In this document: positions 1 to 7,710 of the stretch, piece after piece
Layout of the letters: each line of letters starts with the position of its first letter
Position numbering within the stretch: position 1 is the stretch's first letter
From: Lachnospiraceae bacterium
GTDB taxonomy: Bacteria; Bacillota; Clostridia; Lachnospirales; Lachnospiraceae
DNA: 35,448 nt
Assembly (NCBI GenBank): GCA_029338675.1
Contig: JAQYAV010000074.1
Coordinates: 1-35,448 of the forward strand
Direction of reading: 5' to 3'
Made by a program: the position numbers and the translations under genes
Notes under the pieces: model-generated
Told to the model about the DNA's origin: nothing
Seen by the model: only the letters and a program-made list of their open reading frames with translations
The model's database searches: none

Positions 1-2
1 GT

Positions 3-101
3 AAGGGCTATGAATATCCGGTAAAAGGTAGCCTGCTTTACCTATACGAATCAGTTGAAGGAAAAGCACATCAGGCGTGGGGAAACTATGCTGGGATATA
101 A
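3..101 (+). CDS. 3' end of an unidentified protein gene (5' part outside window)
   Basis: An open frame enters from the left edge and ends at TAA 99-101, giving the last 32 residues of a protein (ending WGNYAGI). The composition looks coding, with aromatic-rich sequence and normal codons for this DNA. No start lies inside the window and the fragment is too short to assign to a family. The next features are a long palindrome and a new promoter, so this gene is probably the end of a separate transcription unit. It could instead be a chance open frame. Confidence 0.35.
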   Translation, partial: KGYEYPVKGSLLYLYESVEGKAHQAWGNYAGI

Positions 102-114
102 AGCAAAGCATATA

Positions 115-247
115 TATTCATTAGCTGCTTAACTGTAATGACTCATGCACTGTATGCCCTGTCAAGGGCTACAGTCGCTATGCGATGCTTCGCACCCTTG
201 ACAGGTTATACAGGCATGATAAAAGGTGATTAAGCAGCTAATGAATA
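115..247. repeat. long imperfect inverted repeat (about 133 bp), candidate palindromic repeat element or structured terminator
   Basis: The outer arms 115-132 and 230-247 are perfect 18-bp reverse complements (core ATTAGCTGCTTAA). Inside them, 143-168 pairs with 195-219 with a few mismatches (core CCTGTCAAGGG / CCCTTGACAGG). The central loop holds a further small stem (TGCGA-TGCT-TCGCA, 181-194). The element has no reading frame. It is more GC-rich than its surroundings and has no clean U-tract, so it resembles a dispersed palindromic element or MITE more than a simple terminator. This cannot be settled from one copy. Confidence 0.6.
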
Positions 248-339
248 AAATTGTCCTACAGGAGATTTAATAAAAAGATTTTTTATGTGGTAAGAATCGT
301 GCCAACGATTACTTGACAGAAACAAAAATATAAAAACTC

Positions 340-368
340 TTGAAACTGCTACATTATTACATTAAAAT
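340..368 (+). promoter_or_regulatory. sigma-A-type promoter for the 422-2183 operon
   Basis: TTGAAA (340-345), a 17-nt spacer and TAAAAT (363-368). The predicted start site near 375 lies about 47 nt before the first start codon at 422. No other good promoter was seen between here and 2183, so the three following genes probably share it. Confidence 0.6.
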
Positions 369-421
369 ATTATGAGTATGTTGATGCAAAAGAATTACAA
401 AGATATATTAGGGAGCAGATT

Positions 422-610
422 ATGGAAAGAATTATAAATAACATGCTATACTTAATGGCTGTTACAGGAGATGAAAGTAAACCTTTATTTGTAGCAATTT
501 GTTTAATTGTTTCGGTTATATTAATGGTTGTTTTGATTGTTACTGGTACAGTAATGTCAAAGCGTAATAAGGATGAAGATACAGATGAAGACCAAGGTGA
601 AGTGGAGTAA
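422..610 (+). CDS. tiny single-pass membrane protein resembling an isolated sortase-type sorting signal
   Basis: A 62-residue protein. A short N-terminal stretch contains VTGDES (residues 14-19), followed by one hydrophobic segment (about 21-44), a basic patch (SKRNK, 46-50) and an acidic tail (DEDTDEDQGEVE). The order TGD, hydrophobic helix, positive charges is that of a cell-wall sorting signal, but a proper LPxTG and any exported domain before it are missing. The protein is therefore more likely a small membrane protein than a sortase substrate. The start ATG 422 has a GGGAG-type ribosome site 6-10 nt upstream. The gene ends 13 nt before the transglutaminase-like gene and probably couples its translation. 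The function is unknown. Confidence 0.65.
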   Translation: MERIINNMLYLMAVTGDESKPLFVAICLIVSVILMVVLIVTGTVMSKRNKDEDTDEDQGEVE

Positions 611-623
611 AATATAAAAGACA

Positions 624-1703
624 ATGAATCGATTTTTGAAGATTATAAGGTTTGTTTTACCAATGCTGGTTATAGGAACGCTTGTAATTCATATATTGTA
701 TGGTTGGGAGATTGGCTCATATTTTAATCCAGAGAATACGACTGATAACATTGTTGAATTATCTCAGTTAGTGAGTGAACAAATTGATATTGGTCTTATG
801 GAAGGAACATTTTATACATCTAATATAACTCTTGATGATATTAGTAAGATTAACGAATATATGTGTAGTTTGAACGGTGTAGTTCATCAGTACTCAGTAT
901 TATCAAAGAAGAATAACAAAATGTGTATTAAATTAAAATATGAATTGTCAGACAATTATTATGTATATCAACAATATGTGTATGGAGTACCTATACCAGA
1001 TTATTATCCGAATGCCCAAAAGCTATATGAAGAAGTAGTGAAGGTTCTTGACGAGATTATTGTAGGTCATATGACTGATTATGAAAAAGAATTAGCAATA
1101 CATGATTATATTGTCAAGAATTGCTCGTATGGATATACAGAATATGATACAGATAATGCATACAGAGCATATGGTGCATTGGTTCAGCATAAAGCAGTTT
1201 GTAATGGATATGCAGAAGCGTTTTCTTTATTGCTTACTTGTGTTGGTATTGATAATCATATTATGACAGGATATGCAGATGGTGACCTTCATGCTTGGAA
1301 CAGAGTAAAGCTTGATGATGTATGGTATCAGGTTGATGTAACCTGGGATGATCCAGTTCCGGATAGAGGTATATTTGTTGGACATATGTATTTTAATGTG
1401 AATGATGAAATTATGTCTGAAAGACATACTTGGAATAAACGTAATCTAGAACCATGTTATTCATTAAATGAGAACTATTTTGTTAAGAATAAATATGTTT
1501 GTGATTACCATGGCTTTAAGATTATAGTTGAAAGAGAAGCCCTAGATAAGATAATAGGAATAACTGAAGTTGTTGTTACAGATTATAACGAAGGATACGA
1601 CTTTAGATTTATTAATAACATTAAGGGTATTGGCCGTTTTAGGTTAGGAGTACCAGAAAAATACGGAGATAATTATTTTCTTACAATATATTTGAATCAG
1701 TAA
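624..1703 (+). CDS. membrane-anchored transglutaminase-like domain protein
   Basis: A 359-residue protein with an N-terminal uncleaved-type membrane segment (about residues 8-27), then an extracellular region with a transglutaminase-like fold. The Cys-His-Asp triad can be read: Cys193 in AVCNGYAEAF, His223 in LHAWNRV, and Asp238 in VDVTWDD. These motifs are characteristic of bacterial transglutaminase-like proteins (PF01841), which act as cysteine proteases or wall-modifying enzymes. The substrate cannot be inferred. The C-terminal ~100 residues match nothing I recognise. The ribosome site before ATG 624 is weak (GGAG about 17 nt upstream), so coupling to the small upstream gene is likely. 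Confidence 0.75.
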   Translation: MNRFLKIIRFVLPMLVIGTLVIHILYGWEIGSYFNPENTTDNIVELSQLVSEQIDIGLMEGTFYTSNITLDDISKINEYMCSLNGVVHQYSVLSKKNNKMCIKLKYELSDNYYVYQQYVYGVPIPDYYPNAQKLYEEVVKVLDEIIVGHMTDYEKELAIHDYIVKNCSYGYTEYDTDNAYRAYGALVQHKAVCNGYAEAFSLLLTCVGIDNHIMTGYADGDLHAWNRVKLDDVWYQVDVTWDDPVPDRGIFVGHMYFNVNDEIMSERHTWNKRNLEPCYSLNENYFVKNKYVCDYHGFKIIVEREALDKIIGITEVVVTDYNEGYDFRFINNIKGIGRFRLGVPEKYGDNYFLTIYLNQ

Positions 1704-1718
1704 AGGAAAGGAAATATT

Positions 1719-2183
1719 GTGAAAAGTTTCAGTATTGAAGATATAAAAACATTTATGAATGATTTGCTTGTAAATGAAAGATATGATAGCTTTTATTTAT
1801 TTGAAGCAAGGATAAAGACTGGTCTTGATTATTATATTAGAGGAAAAATCAATAAAGAATTTTTTGATTACGATATTAAAGATAGCCTAGAGGAGTATGA
1901 GCTTTGGGGAAATGTTAAGGAGACTGTTTTTTCGTTGATGAAAGGAAAAAGGCTTCCTGTTAGCTTCAAAATTATTCTAATGTTTAATAATGAAAATGTT
2001 GGACGACTTATTGAGATGAATAATTTACCAGTGGCACCAACAGATATTACTGGTTTGTTTTATAATATAAATTATGAAGATGAAAAGTTGTCTGTAACTA
2101 CTGGGACGTCATTAAAGGTTTTTACACTTGATAAAACATTAGATAATTTATGGGATGACACAGTAGGAAAATATTATATATAA
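1719..2183 (+). CDS. DUF5721-like protein of unknown function
   Basis: A 154-residue, apparently cytosolic protein with no signal peptide or membrane segment. The start is GTG 1719, preceded by AAGGAAAGG (1703-1711). The sequence features FSLMKGKRLPVSFKI and VTTGTSLKVFTLDKTLD resemble my recollection of DUF5721, found mainly in Lachnospiraceae. The assignment is from memory and tentative. It lies 15 nt after the transglutaminase-like gene and is followed at once by a strong terminator, so it is the last gene of the operon. No catalytic motif is evident. Confidence 0.7.
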   Translation: MKSFSIEDIKTFMNDLLVNERYDSFYLFEARIKTGLDYYIRGKINKEFFDYDIKDSLEEYELWGNVKETVFSLMKGKRLPVSFKIILMFNNENVGRLIEMNNLPVAPTDITGLFYNINYEDEKLSVTTGTSLKVFTLDKTLDNLWDDTVGKYYI

Positions 2184-2184
2184 T

Positions 2185-2232
2185 AAAAAATATATTTACT
2201 CGATTTTATTTTGAGTAAATATATTTTTTTTT
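2185..2232 (+). terminator. rho-independent terminator after the DUF5721-like gene
   Basis: An AT-rich stem is formed by 2187-2201 (AAAATATATTTACTC) and its reverse complement at 2213-2227, with a loop of about 11 nt. A run of T extends to 2232. The upstream A-run makes it potentially bidirectional. Confidence 0.75.
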
Positions 2233-2262
2233 AAGGATACAATAATTATACAAGTTTAATAT

Positions 2263-2342
2263 ATATTATGATTAACAGATATATTAGACTTTAAAATATT
2301 ATGATTAATATATATATCAGAGTTGAGAATATTATGATTAAC
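2263..2342. repeat. three direct repeats with an exact 33-bp period
   Basis: The 14-bp core ATATTATGATTAAY occurs at 2263-2276, 2296-2309 and 2329-2342, each 33 bp from the next. The 19 bp following the first two cores also match at about 13 positions, so the unit is really 33 bp long and partly degenerate. The last copy ends 18 bp upstream of the candidate -35 box of the lipoprotein gene. Thirty-three bp is close to three helical turns, which suits protein binding on one DNA face. Confidence 0.7.
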
Positions 2343-2360
2343 ATAATAGGGGTAAAAAGG

Positions 2361-2390
2361 TTTACGTATATTTGCTTGGTTCATTAGAAT
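2361..2390 (+). promoter_or_regulatory. candidate promoter of the lipoprotein gene
   Basis: TTTACG (2361-2366), an 18-nt spacer and TAGAAT (2385-2390), just downstream of the 33-bp repeat array. Both boxes are imperfect. Confidence 0.4.
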
Positions 2391-2468
2391 GTTGCTTTTA
2401 GTACAAAATAATGTCAATAAGCTGATTATTGACTATTTGAAGTAAGGAAACTGTGGAGGAAAAATATT

Positions 2469-3989
2469 ATGAAAAAATATTTTGTTAGTGCAGCATTATT
2501 ATGCTCTTTGGTAATTGCTGGATGTGGTGGTAAGGATAAAATTGATTATAAGTCAGATTTAGCTGAAATTAATATCGAATCAGGCGAAACTAAAGACACA
2601 GTTACCACAAAAGATAATGGAGAGAAAAGTGATACTGAGGCAGAGAATGCAGATGAAGAAAGCTTTGTTTCCGAGGAGAAAGTTAAGTATTGGCTTGAGA
2701 TGAAATATGGTAGTGTTTGTGTAGAGGGAGATGTTGTGAGACAGGGACAGGAGGGATATCCAGAAGTATCTGTAAAAAGAAAAGAATATACTCCAGAAGA
2801 GATTAAGCAAATGGCAGATTCATTTTTTGATAATGGGGAGTACTATCAATATTTAGATCAGGCAGAAGGTAAGATAAATTATTTACAAAACAGAATTACT
2901 AAGCTTGAGGAATATAATATAGCATACTATGCAGAAGATACTGGATATAGCTATTGGACACAACGTGAGATAGACAGGAATAATGCAGCAATTGACTACA
3001 AGAAACAGAATCAGGAGTTTGGAGCTGATCTTCCAAGTAGTATAGATTTTGTTCAGGAATATTCTGAAAAAGGTCAGGAAGTTAGAAATCATAAATATAT
3101 ATATCTGGAAGGTCTTCATAATGGAAAAGTGTGTAGCATGAAATATATGATTGCGGATGATGTTACATTTTTGGAAATATATCAAAATAATAACCAAAAT
3201 TACGGTTATATTTTACAGGCTCTTAATGAAGAAAAAATGGATAGTATAAATAAAGATTTAGAACACTGGGAGATAGAGGTTGACAAAAAAGAGATACCTA
3301 ATGAAGACAAGAGCGTTGAGGTTGCTGTAGAAACCTTAAATAAACTTGGATTAAAAGGATATATTCCAATTGAAACATTTTTATCAATTAATGAGCTTAA
3401 GACAAATGTAAATACTGAGAAAGTATGCTGCGAATTTGTCTATAATGTAGTTTTCTCACGAGAATTTAATGCAAAAACAAAGATTTCAAATACCGATACA
3501 TGGGGGATTTTTGATGCGTCATATATGATTTTTGATATAGCTAGAACGCCTTATGATAATTTGGCTGCAAGAGAGGATTATAGCAAGCAGGGGGAGTACT
3601 TAGTTGTATCTGTAGATGATAATGGATTTGTAAGATTGGCATTAATGAATGCCCTTGATGAAAATGGCACAATAAATGAAAATACATCACTTATGCCATT
3701 TGAAAAAATAAATGATATAGCAAAGACAGAGATGGAAACAAATGGCGTATTTGACGGAAAAGAAGGAATAGTTGTAGATACTATAGTGCTTGGTATTGGT
3801 GAAACAAATAAGGATGGAGATAGGAAAATTGTTCCTGTTTGGTATTACTGTTACACTGACGATAAAGAATATAAATATAGTAATAATCGTAATGGTAGTA
3901 AGCCTATTTTATTTGCAGGCGAAAGTGTAAAAAAGAACAAAAAAATTGGGTGTAAAATTAATGCAATTGATGGTTCTGTAATTAAGTAA
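2469..3989 (+). CDS. lipoprotein of unknown function (possibly DUF6034-like)
   Basis: A 506-residue protein. Residues 1-18 form a lipoprotein signal peptide, with lipobox VIAGC and lipidated Cys19, so it should be anchored on the outer face of the membrane. A Thr/Glu/Asp-rich linker (about 25-65) follows, then a large soluble region. Charged helices around 130-175 have mild coiled-coil character. No enzyme motif was found. Length and general look recall Lachnospiraceae lipoproteins labelled DUF6034, but this is a weak recollection. The start ATG 2469 has GGAGG at 2456-2460. The gene appears monocistronic between the 33-bp repeat array and the htpG CIRCE. Confidence 0.75.
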   Translation: MKKYFVSAALLCSLVIAGCGGKDKIDYKSDLAEINIESGETKDTVTTKDNGEKSDTEAENADEESFVSEEKVKYWLEMKYGSVCVEGDVVRQGQEGYPEVSVKRKEYTPEEIKQMADSFFDNGEYYQYLDQAEGKINYLQNRITKLEEYNIAYYAEDTGYSYWTQREIDRNNAAIDYKKQNQEFGADLPSSIDFVQEYSEKGQEVRNHKYIYLEGLHNGKVCSMKYMIADDVTFLEIYQNNNQNYGYILQALNEEKMDSINKDLEHWEIEVDKKEIPNEDKSVEVAVETLNKLGLKGYIPIETFLSINELKTNVNTEKVCCEFVYNVVFSREFNAKTKISNTDTWGIFDASYMIFDIARTPYDNLAAREDYSKQGEYLVVSVDDNGFVRLALMNALDENGTINENTSLMPFEKINDIAKTEMETNGVFDGKEGIVVDTIVLGIGETNKDGDRKIVPVWYYCYTDDKEYKYSNNRNGSKPILFAGESVKKNKKIGCKINAIDGSVIK

Positions 3990-4043
3990 TTTTATATTAA
4001 TATTGTTATAAATTAGTCCTCTTTGTAATTTATATACTTTGTG

Positions 4044-4070
4044 TTAGCACTCACTTAAAGTGAGTGCTAA
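4044..4070. promoter_or_regulatory. CIRCE operator (HrcA site) of htpG
   Basis: A perfect CIRCE inverted repeat: TTAGCACTC (4044-4052), a 9-nt spacer, GAGTGCTAA (4062-4070). It ends 7 bp before the -35 box of the htpG promoter, so it sits upstream of the promoter rather than in the transcript. HrcA, the heat-labile repressor that binds CIRCE, is not encoded in this window. Confidence 0.95.
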
Positions 4071-4077
4071 ATTTTTC

Positions 4078-4106
4078 TTGACATTGCTAAAAATGAGTAT
4101 TATTAT
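4078..4106 (+). promoter_or_regulatory. sigma-A promoter of htpG
   Basis: Consensus TTGACA (4078-4083), a 17-nt spacer and TATTAT (4101-4106). The predicted start near 4113 leaves a leader of about 35 nt containing AGGAGG. Confidence 0.85.
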
Positions 4107-4147
4107 ATTTTAAGAAAAGAAAAAGAAATTAATCCAGGAGGCGTATT

Positions 4148-6097
4148 ATGGAGAAACAAGGTAATTTATCAATTAACAGCGAAAACATATTTCCGATAAT
4201 CAAGAAATGGCTTTATTCAGATCAGGACATTTTCATTAGAGAGCTTATTTCTAATGGATGTGATGCTATAACAAAGCTTAAGAAGCTTGCGCTTATGGGT
4301 GATTTTAACGAGCCAGAGAACGAGAAGTATAAGATAGAGGTTTATGCTTCAGCAAAGGACAAGACACTTACATTCGTAGATAATGGTATAGGTATGACTG
4401 CTGAAGAAGTTGAGAAGTACATTAGCCAGATTGCATTTTCTGGTGCAACTGATTTTATTAATACTTATAAGGATAAGACTAACGATGATCAGATAATTGG
4501 ACACTTTGGTCTCGGCTTTTATTCAGCATTTATGGTAGCTGATAAGGTTACTATTGAGACTTGCTCATACAAAGAAGGGGCAACTCCAGTATTCTGGGAG
4601 TGTGATGGTGGTACTACATACAGTATATCAGAAAGTGATGACTATACAAGAGGTACTGCAATTACTCTTTATCTTAATGAAGATTGTTTTGAGTATGCTA
4701 ATGAGTACAGAGTGAAGGAAGTAATTCAAAAATATTGTGCATTTATGCCATATGAAATTTTCTTTATTAATGAAGATACTATGGATGATGATGATGATGA
4801 TGATGATGACGAAGAAGTAGTAGTTAACGAGGAAGATGATTTAGTAGGTGATACTAAAGAGAGCAAAGCGGAGGCAGAAAATAAGGAGAATAAAGAAAAG
4901 AAAGAACCAACTCCTCTTAATGATACTAATCCACTTTGGATGAAGGCACCAAATGAATGTACTGATGAAGAATACGTTGAATTCTACCAGAAGGTATTTT
5001 TAGATTTTAAGAAACCATTATTTTGGATACATCTTAATATGGATTATCCATTTAATCTTAAAGGTATATTATATTTCCCTAAAATTAATACTCAGTATGA
5101 TCAGCTTGAGGGTAAGATTAAATTATATAACAATCAGGTATTTATCGCTGATAACATTAAAGAGGTTATCCCAGAATTCCTCTTATTATTAAAGGGTGTT
5201 ATTGATTGTCCAGACTTACCACTTAATGTTTCAAGAAGTGCTTTGCAAAATGATGGCTTTGTTAAGAAGATATCTGATTACATTACTAAGAAGGTTGCTG
5301 ATAAGCTTACTGGTATGTGTAAGACAGATAAGGAAAATTATGAGAAGTATTGGGATGATATTAGTCCATTTATTAAGTTTGGCTGTCTTAAGGATGAAAA
5401 GTTCTGTGATAAGATGAAAGATTACATGTTATTTAAGAATTTAGAAGGCAAGTATCTTACTTTGCCAGAATATTTAGAAGCTGGTAAAGAAAAATATGAG
5501 AATAAGGTGTTTTATGTATCTGATGAGCAGGCACAGTCACAATACATTAATATGTTTAAGGAGGAGGGAATGGATGCAGTATTCCTTACTCATAACATTG
5601 ATAGTCCTTATATTACTCATCTTGAATCTAGAAATGAAAATGTTAAATTCCTTAGAATTGATGCAGACCTTGCAGAGAACTTTGTAGGTGAATCATTAAG
5701 TGAGGAAACTATCAAGGAATATACTGATAAGCTTACTGAGTTGTTTAAGAAGGCAACTGGTAAAGAAAAGATTAATGTAAAGGTAGAGAACTTAAAGAAT
5801 GAAGCCGTTTCTTCTATGTTAACTTTATCTGAAGAGGCAAGAAGAATGGCTGATATGATGAAGGCTTATAGCATGGGAATGGATCCTGGTATGTTTGGTG
5901 ACGAGGGTGAGACTTTAGTTCTTAATGCCAATAATAAGCTTGTAAAATATCTTCTTGATAATCCAGAAGGAGATAACAGTGAGATTATCTGCTGCCAGTT
6001 ATATGACTTAGCTGTACTTGCTAATAAGCCACTTGATGCTGAGGCAATGACTAAGTTTGTTTCAAGAAGTAATGAAATACTTGGAATGTTAATTTAA
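4148..6097 (+). CDS. htpG: Hsp90-family chaperone HtpG with acidic linker
   Basis: A 649-residue bacterial Hsp90. The N-terminal GHKL ATPase domain shows FIRELISNGCDAITK (residues 29-43), the nucleotide-binding DNGIGM (78-83) and the GHFGLGFYSAF lid motif (118-128). The middle domain carries the catalytic-loop Arg in NVSRSALQND, and a C-terminal dimerisation domain follows. Unusually, the link between N-terminal and middle domains (about 211-256) is a long charged segment beginning with nine consecutive Asp (213-221, encoded by eight GAT and one GAC), then Glu/Lys-rich sequence. This recalls the charged linker of eukaryotic Hsp90, which classical HtpG lacks. ATG 4148 follows AGGAGG. CIRCE control and a dedicated terminator make it a single-gene heat-shock unit. 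Confidence 0.95.
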   Translation: MEKQGNLSINSENIFPIIKKWLYSDQDIFIRELISNGCDAITKLKKLALMGDFNEPENEKYKIEVYASAKDKTLTFVDNGIGMTAEEVEKYISQIAFSGATDFINTYKDKTNDDQIIGHFGLGFYSAFMVADKVTIETCSYKEGATPVFWECDGGTTYSISESDDYTRGTAITLYLNEDCFEYANEYRVKEVIQKYCAFMPYEIFFINEDTMDDDDDDDDDEEVVVNEEDDLVGDTKESKAEAENKENKEKKEPTPLNDTNPLWMKAPNECTDEEYVEFYQKVFLDFKKPLFWIHLNMDYPFNLKGILYFPKINTQYDQLEGKIKLYNNQVFIADNIKEVIPEFLLLLKGVIDCPDLPLNVSRSALQNDGFVKKISDYITKKVADKLTGMCKTDKENYEKYWDDISPFIKFGCLKDEKFCDKMKDYMLFKNLEGKYLTLPEYLEAGKEKYENKVFYVSDEQAQSQYINMFKEEGMDAVFLTHNIDSPYITHLESRNENVKFLRIDADLAENFVGESLSEETIKEYTDKLTELFKKATGKEKINVKVENLKNEAVSSMLTLSEEARRMADMMKAYSMGMDPGMFGDEGETLVLNANNKLVKYLLDNPEGDNSEIICCQLYDLAVLANKPLDAEAMTKFVSRSNEILGMLI

Positions 6098-6133
6098 TAT
6101 AATCTATTTAACTATAGAAGTGCATAGTAATAG

Positions 6134-6169
6134 AAGCAACCTTCATCAATTTTGAAGGTTGCTTTTTTC
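6134..6169 (+). terminator. terminator after htpG
   Basis: A perfect 12-bp stem, AAGCAACCTTCA (6134-6145) with TGAAGGTTGCTT (6153-6164), a 7-nt loop and a T-run. Confidence 0.9.
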
Positions 6170-6204
6170 TGATATATTATACAAAAAAGATAAAATGTTG
6201 CTTG

Positions 6205-6233
6205 TTGACAAAGCGCAGTTTATGGAATATCTT
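6205..6233 (+). promoter_or_regulatory. candidate promoter of the cysS operon
   Basis: TTGACA (6205-6210), a 17-nt spacer and TATCTT (6228-6233). The leader to the cysS start is about 50 nt, too short for a T-box. Confidence 0.5.
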
Positions 6234-6291
6234 ATAGTAAGGTAATTTTGCGTATTTTATGAAAGGAATGCGAAAGCATAGGATAGTAATT

Positions 6292-7710
6292 ATGAAAATT
6301 TTTAATACAATGACTAAGAAAAAGGACGAATTTATTCCTATTAATGAAGGCAAGGTGGGAATATATGTTTGTGGACCTACTGTATATGATTATATTCATA
6401 TCGGTAATGCTAGACCAATGATAGTTTTTGATACATTGAGAAGATATTTACAATATAAGGGATACGAGGTTAATTATGTATCAAATTTTACAGATGTAGA
6501 TGATAAGATAATAAAAAGAGCTAATGAAGAAGGTGTTGAGTCAATAGTTATCTCTGAAAGATATATTGAGGAATGTAAAAAGGATATGGCAGCCCTTAAT
6601 GTTATGGAAGCTACTACACACCCTAAGGCAACTGAAGAGATTCCTGATATGATTTCAATGGTTGAGACCTTGATTGAAAAGGGTCATGCATATGAGGTTA
6701 ATGGAACAGTTTATTTTAGAACAAGAAGCTTTGCTGACTATGGAAAATTATCTAAGAAGAATATTGATGATTTAGAGGCTGGACATAGAGATGAGAAGCA
6801 TAAGCTTAAGGTTTCAGGTGAGGATGAGAAGGAAGATCCACTTGATTTCGTATTATGGAAGCCTAAGAAGGAAGGGGAGCCATCATGGCAATCACCATGG
6901 GGGGAAGGACGTCCGGGCTGGCATTTAGAGTGTTCTGTAATGTCAAAAAAATATATAGGTGATGTTATTGATATTCATGCAGGAGGAGAAGATCTTATTT
7001 TCCCACATCATGAGAATGAGATTGCTCAAAGTGAGGCTGCAAATGGAACAGAATTTGCTAGATATTGGATGCATAATGGTTTCCTTAAAATCAACAATGA
7101 GAAGATGTCAAAGTCACTTGGTAACTTCTTTACTGTTAGAGAGATTGGGGAGAAGTATGACTTAGAGATTATCAGATTCTTTATGTTGTCAGCTCATTAT
7201 AGAACTCCACTTAATTTCTCACAGGAATTAGTTGAGGTTTCTAAGACAGGCTTAGAGAGAATTAAGAATACAGTTTCAAGAATGAAGGAAATACTAGAAA
7301 CTGCTACAGTTGATTCTTTATTAGATTCAGAAAAGGATTATGTAACTAAGGTTAATGATTTCGTTGCTAAGTTTGAAAATGCAATGGATGACGATCTTAA
7401 TACAGCTGACGCTATTTCGGTTGTATTTGAATTATGTAAGTTCGCTAATTCAACTGCAACAAGTGAAAGTAGTAAGGAATTAATCAATCTCTTAATTGAA
7501 AAGCTTGACATGCTTTGTGGTGTACTTGGTATTTCAACTAAGAAAAAAGAAGTTTTACTTGATGAGGAAATTGATAACCTTATTAAAGAGCGTCAGGAAG
7601 CTAGAAAAGCAAAGAACTTTGCTCGCGCAGATGAAATTAGAGATTTACTTACTCAAAAGGGTATTATTCTTGAAGATACAAGAGAAGGCGTAAGATGGAA
7701 GAGAGCTTAA
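6292..7710 (+). CDS. cysS: cysteinyl-tRNA synthetase
   Basis: A 472-residue class I aminoacyl-tRNA synthetase that charges tRNA-Cys. It shows the family start YVCGPTVYDYIHIGNARP, with zinc-ligand Cys27 and the HIGH-type motif HIGN (36-39). Further features are the GWHLECSVMS zinc/cysteine site, PHHENEIAQSEA, and KMSKS at residues 271-275, followed by the DALR anticodon region. I use ATG 6292 because an AGGA site lies 9 nt upstream. An in-frame ATG at 6259 would add 11 non-conserved residues and has no ribosome site. The 3' end overlaps mrnC by 16 nt, indicating a coupled operon. Confidence 0.95.
   Translation: MKIFNTMTKKKDEFIPINEGKVGIYVCGPTVYDYIHIGNARPMIVFDTLRRYLQYKGYEVNYVSNFTDVDDKIIKRANEEGVESIVISERYIEECKKDMAALNVMEATTHPKATEEIPDMISMVETLIEKGHAYEVNGTVYFRTRSFADYGKLSKKNIDDLEAGHRDEKHKLKVSGEDEKEDPLDFVLWKPKKEGEPSWQSPWGEGRPGWHLECSVMSKKYIGDVIDIHAGGEDLIFPHHENEIAQSEAANGTEFARYWMHNGFLKINNEKMSKSLGNFFTVREIGEKYDLEIIRFFMLSAHYRTPLNFSQELVEVSKTGLERIKNTVSRMKEILETATVDSLLDSEKDYVTKVNDFVAKFENAMDDDLNTADAISVVFELCKFANSTATSESSKELINLLIEKLDMLCGVLGISTKKKEVLLDEEIDNLIKERQEARKAKNFARADEIRDLLTQKGIILEDTREGVRWKRA

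Noticed and set aside
313-334. TTGACA at 313-318 with TATAAA at 329-334 as a promoter
   Set aside because: The spacer is only 10 nt. The pair at 340-368 with a 17-nt spacer is far better.
2263-2342. Direct repeats as a CRISPR array
   Set aside because: The repeat core is only 14 bp, the spacers resemble each other, there are three copies and no cas genes. The same reasoning applies to the repeats at 15262-15330 and 29544-29627.
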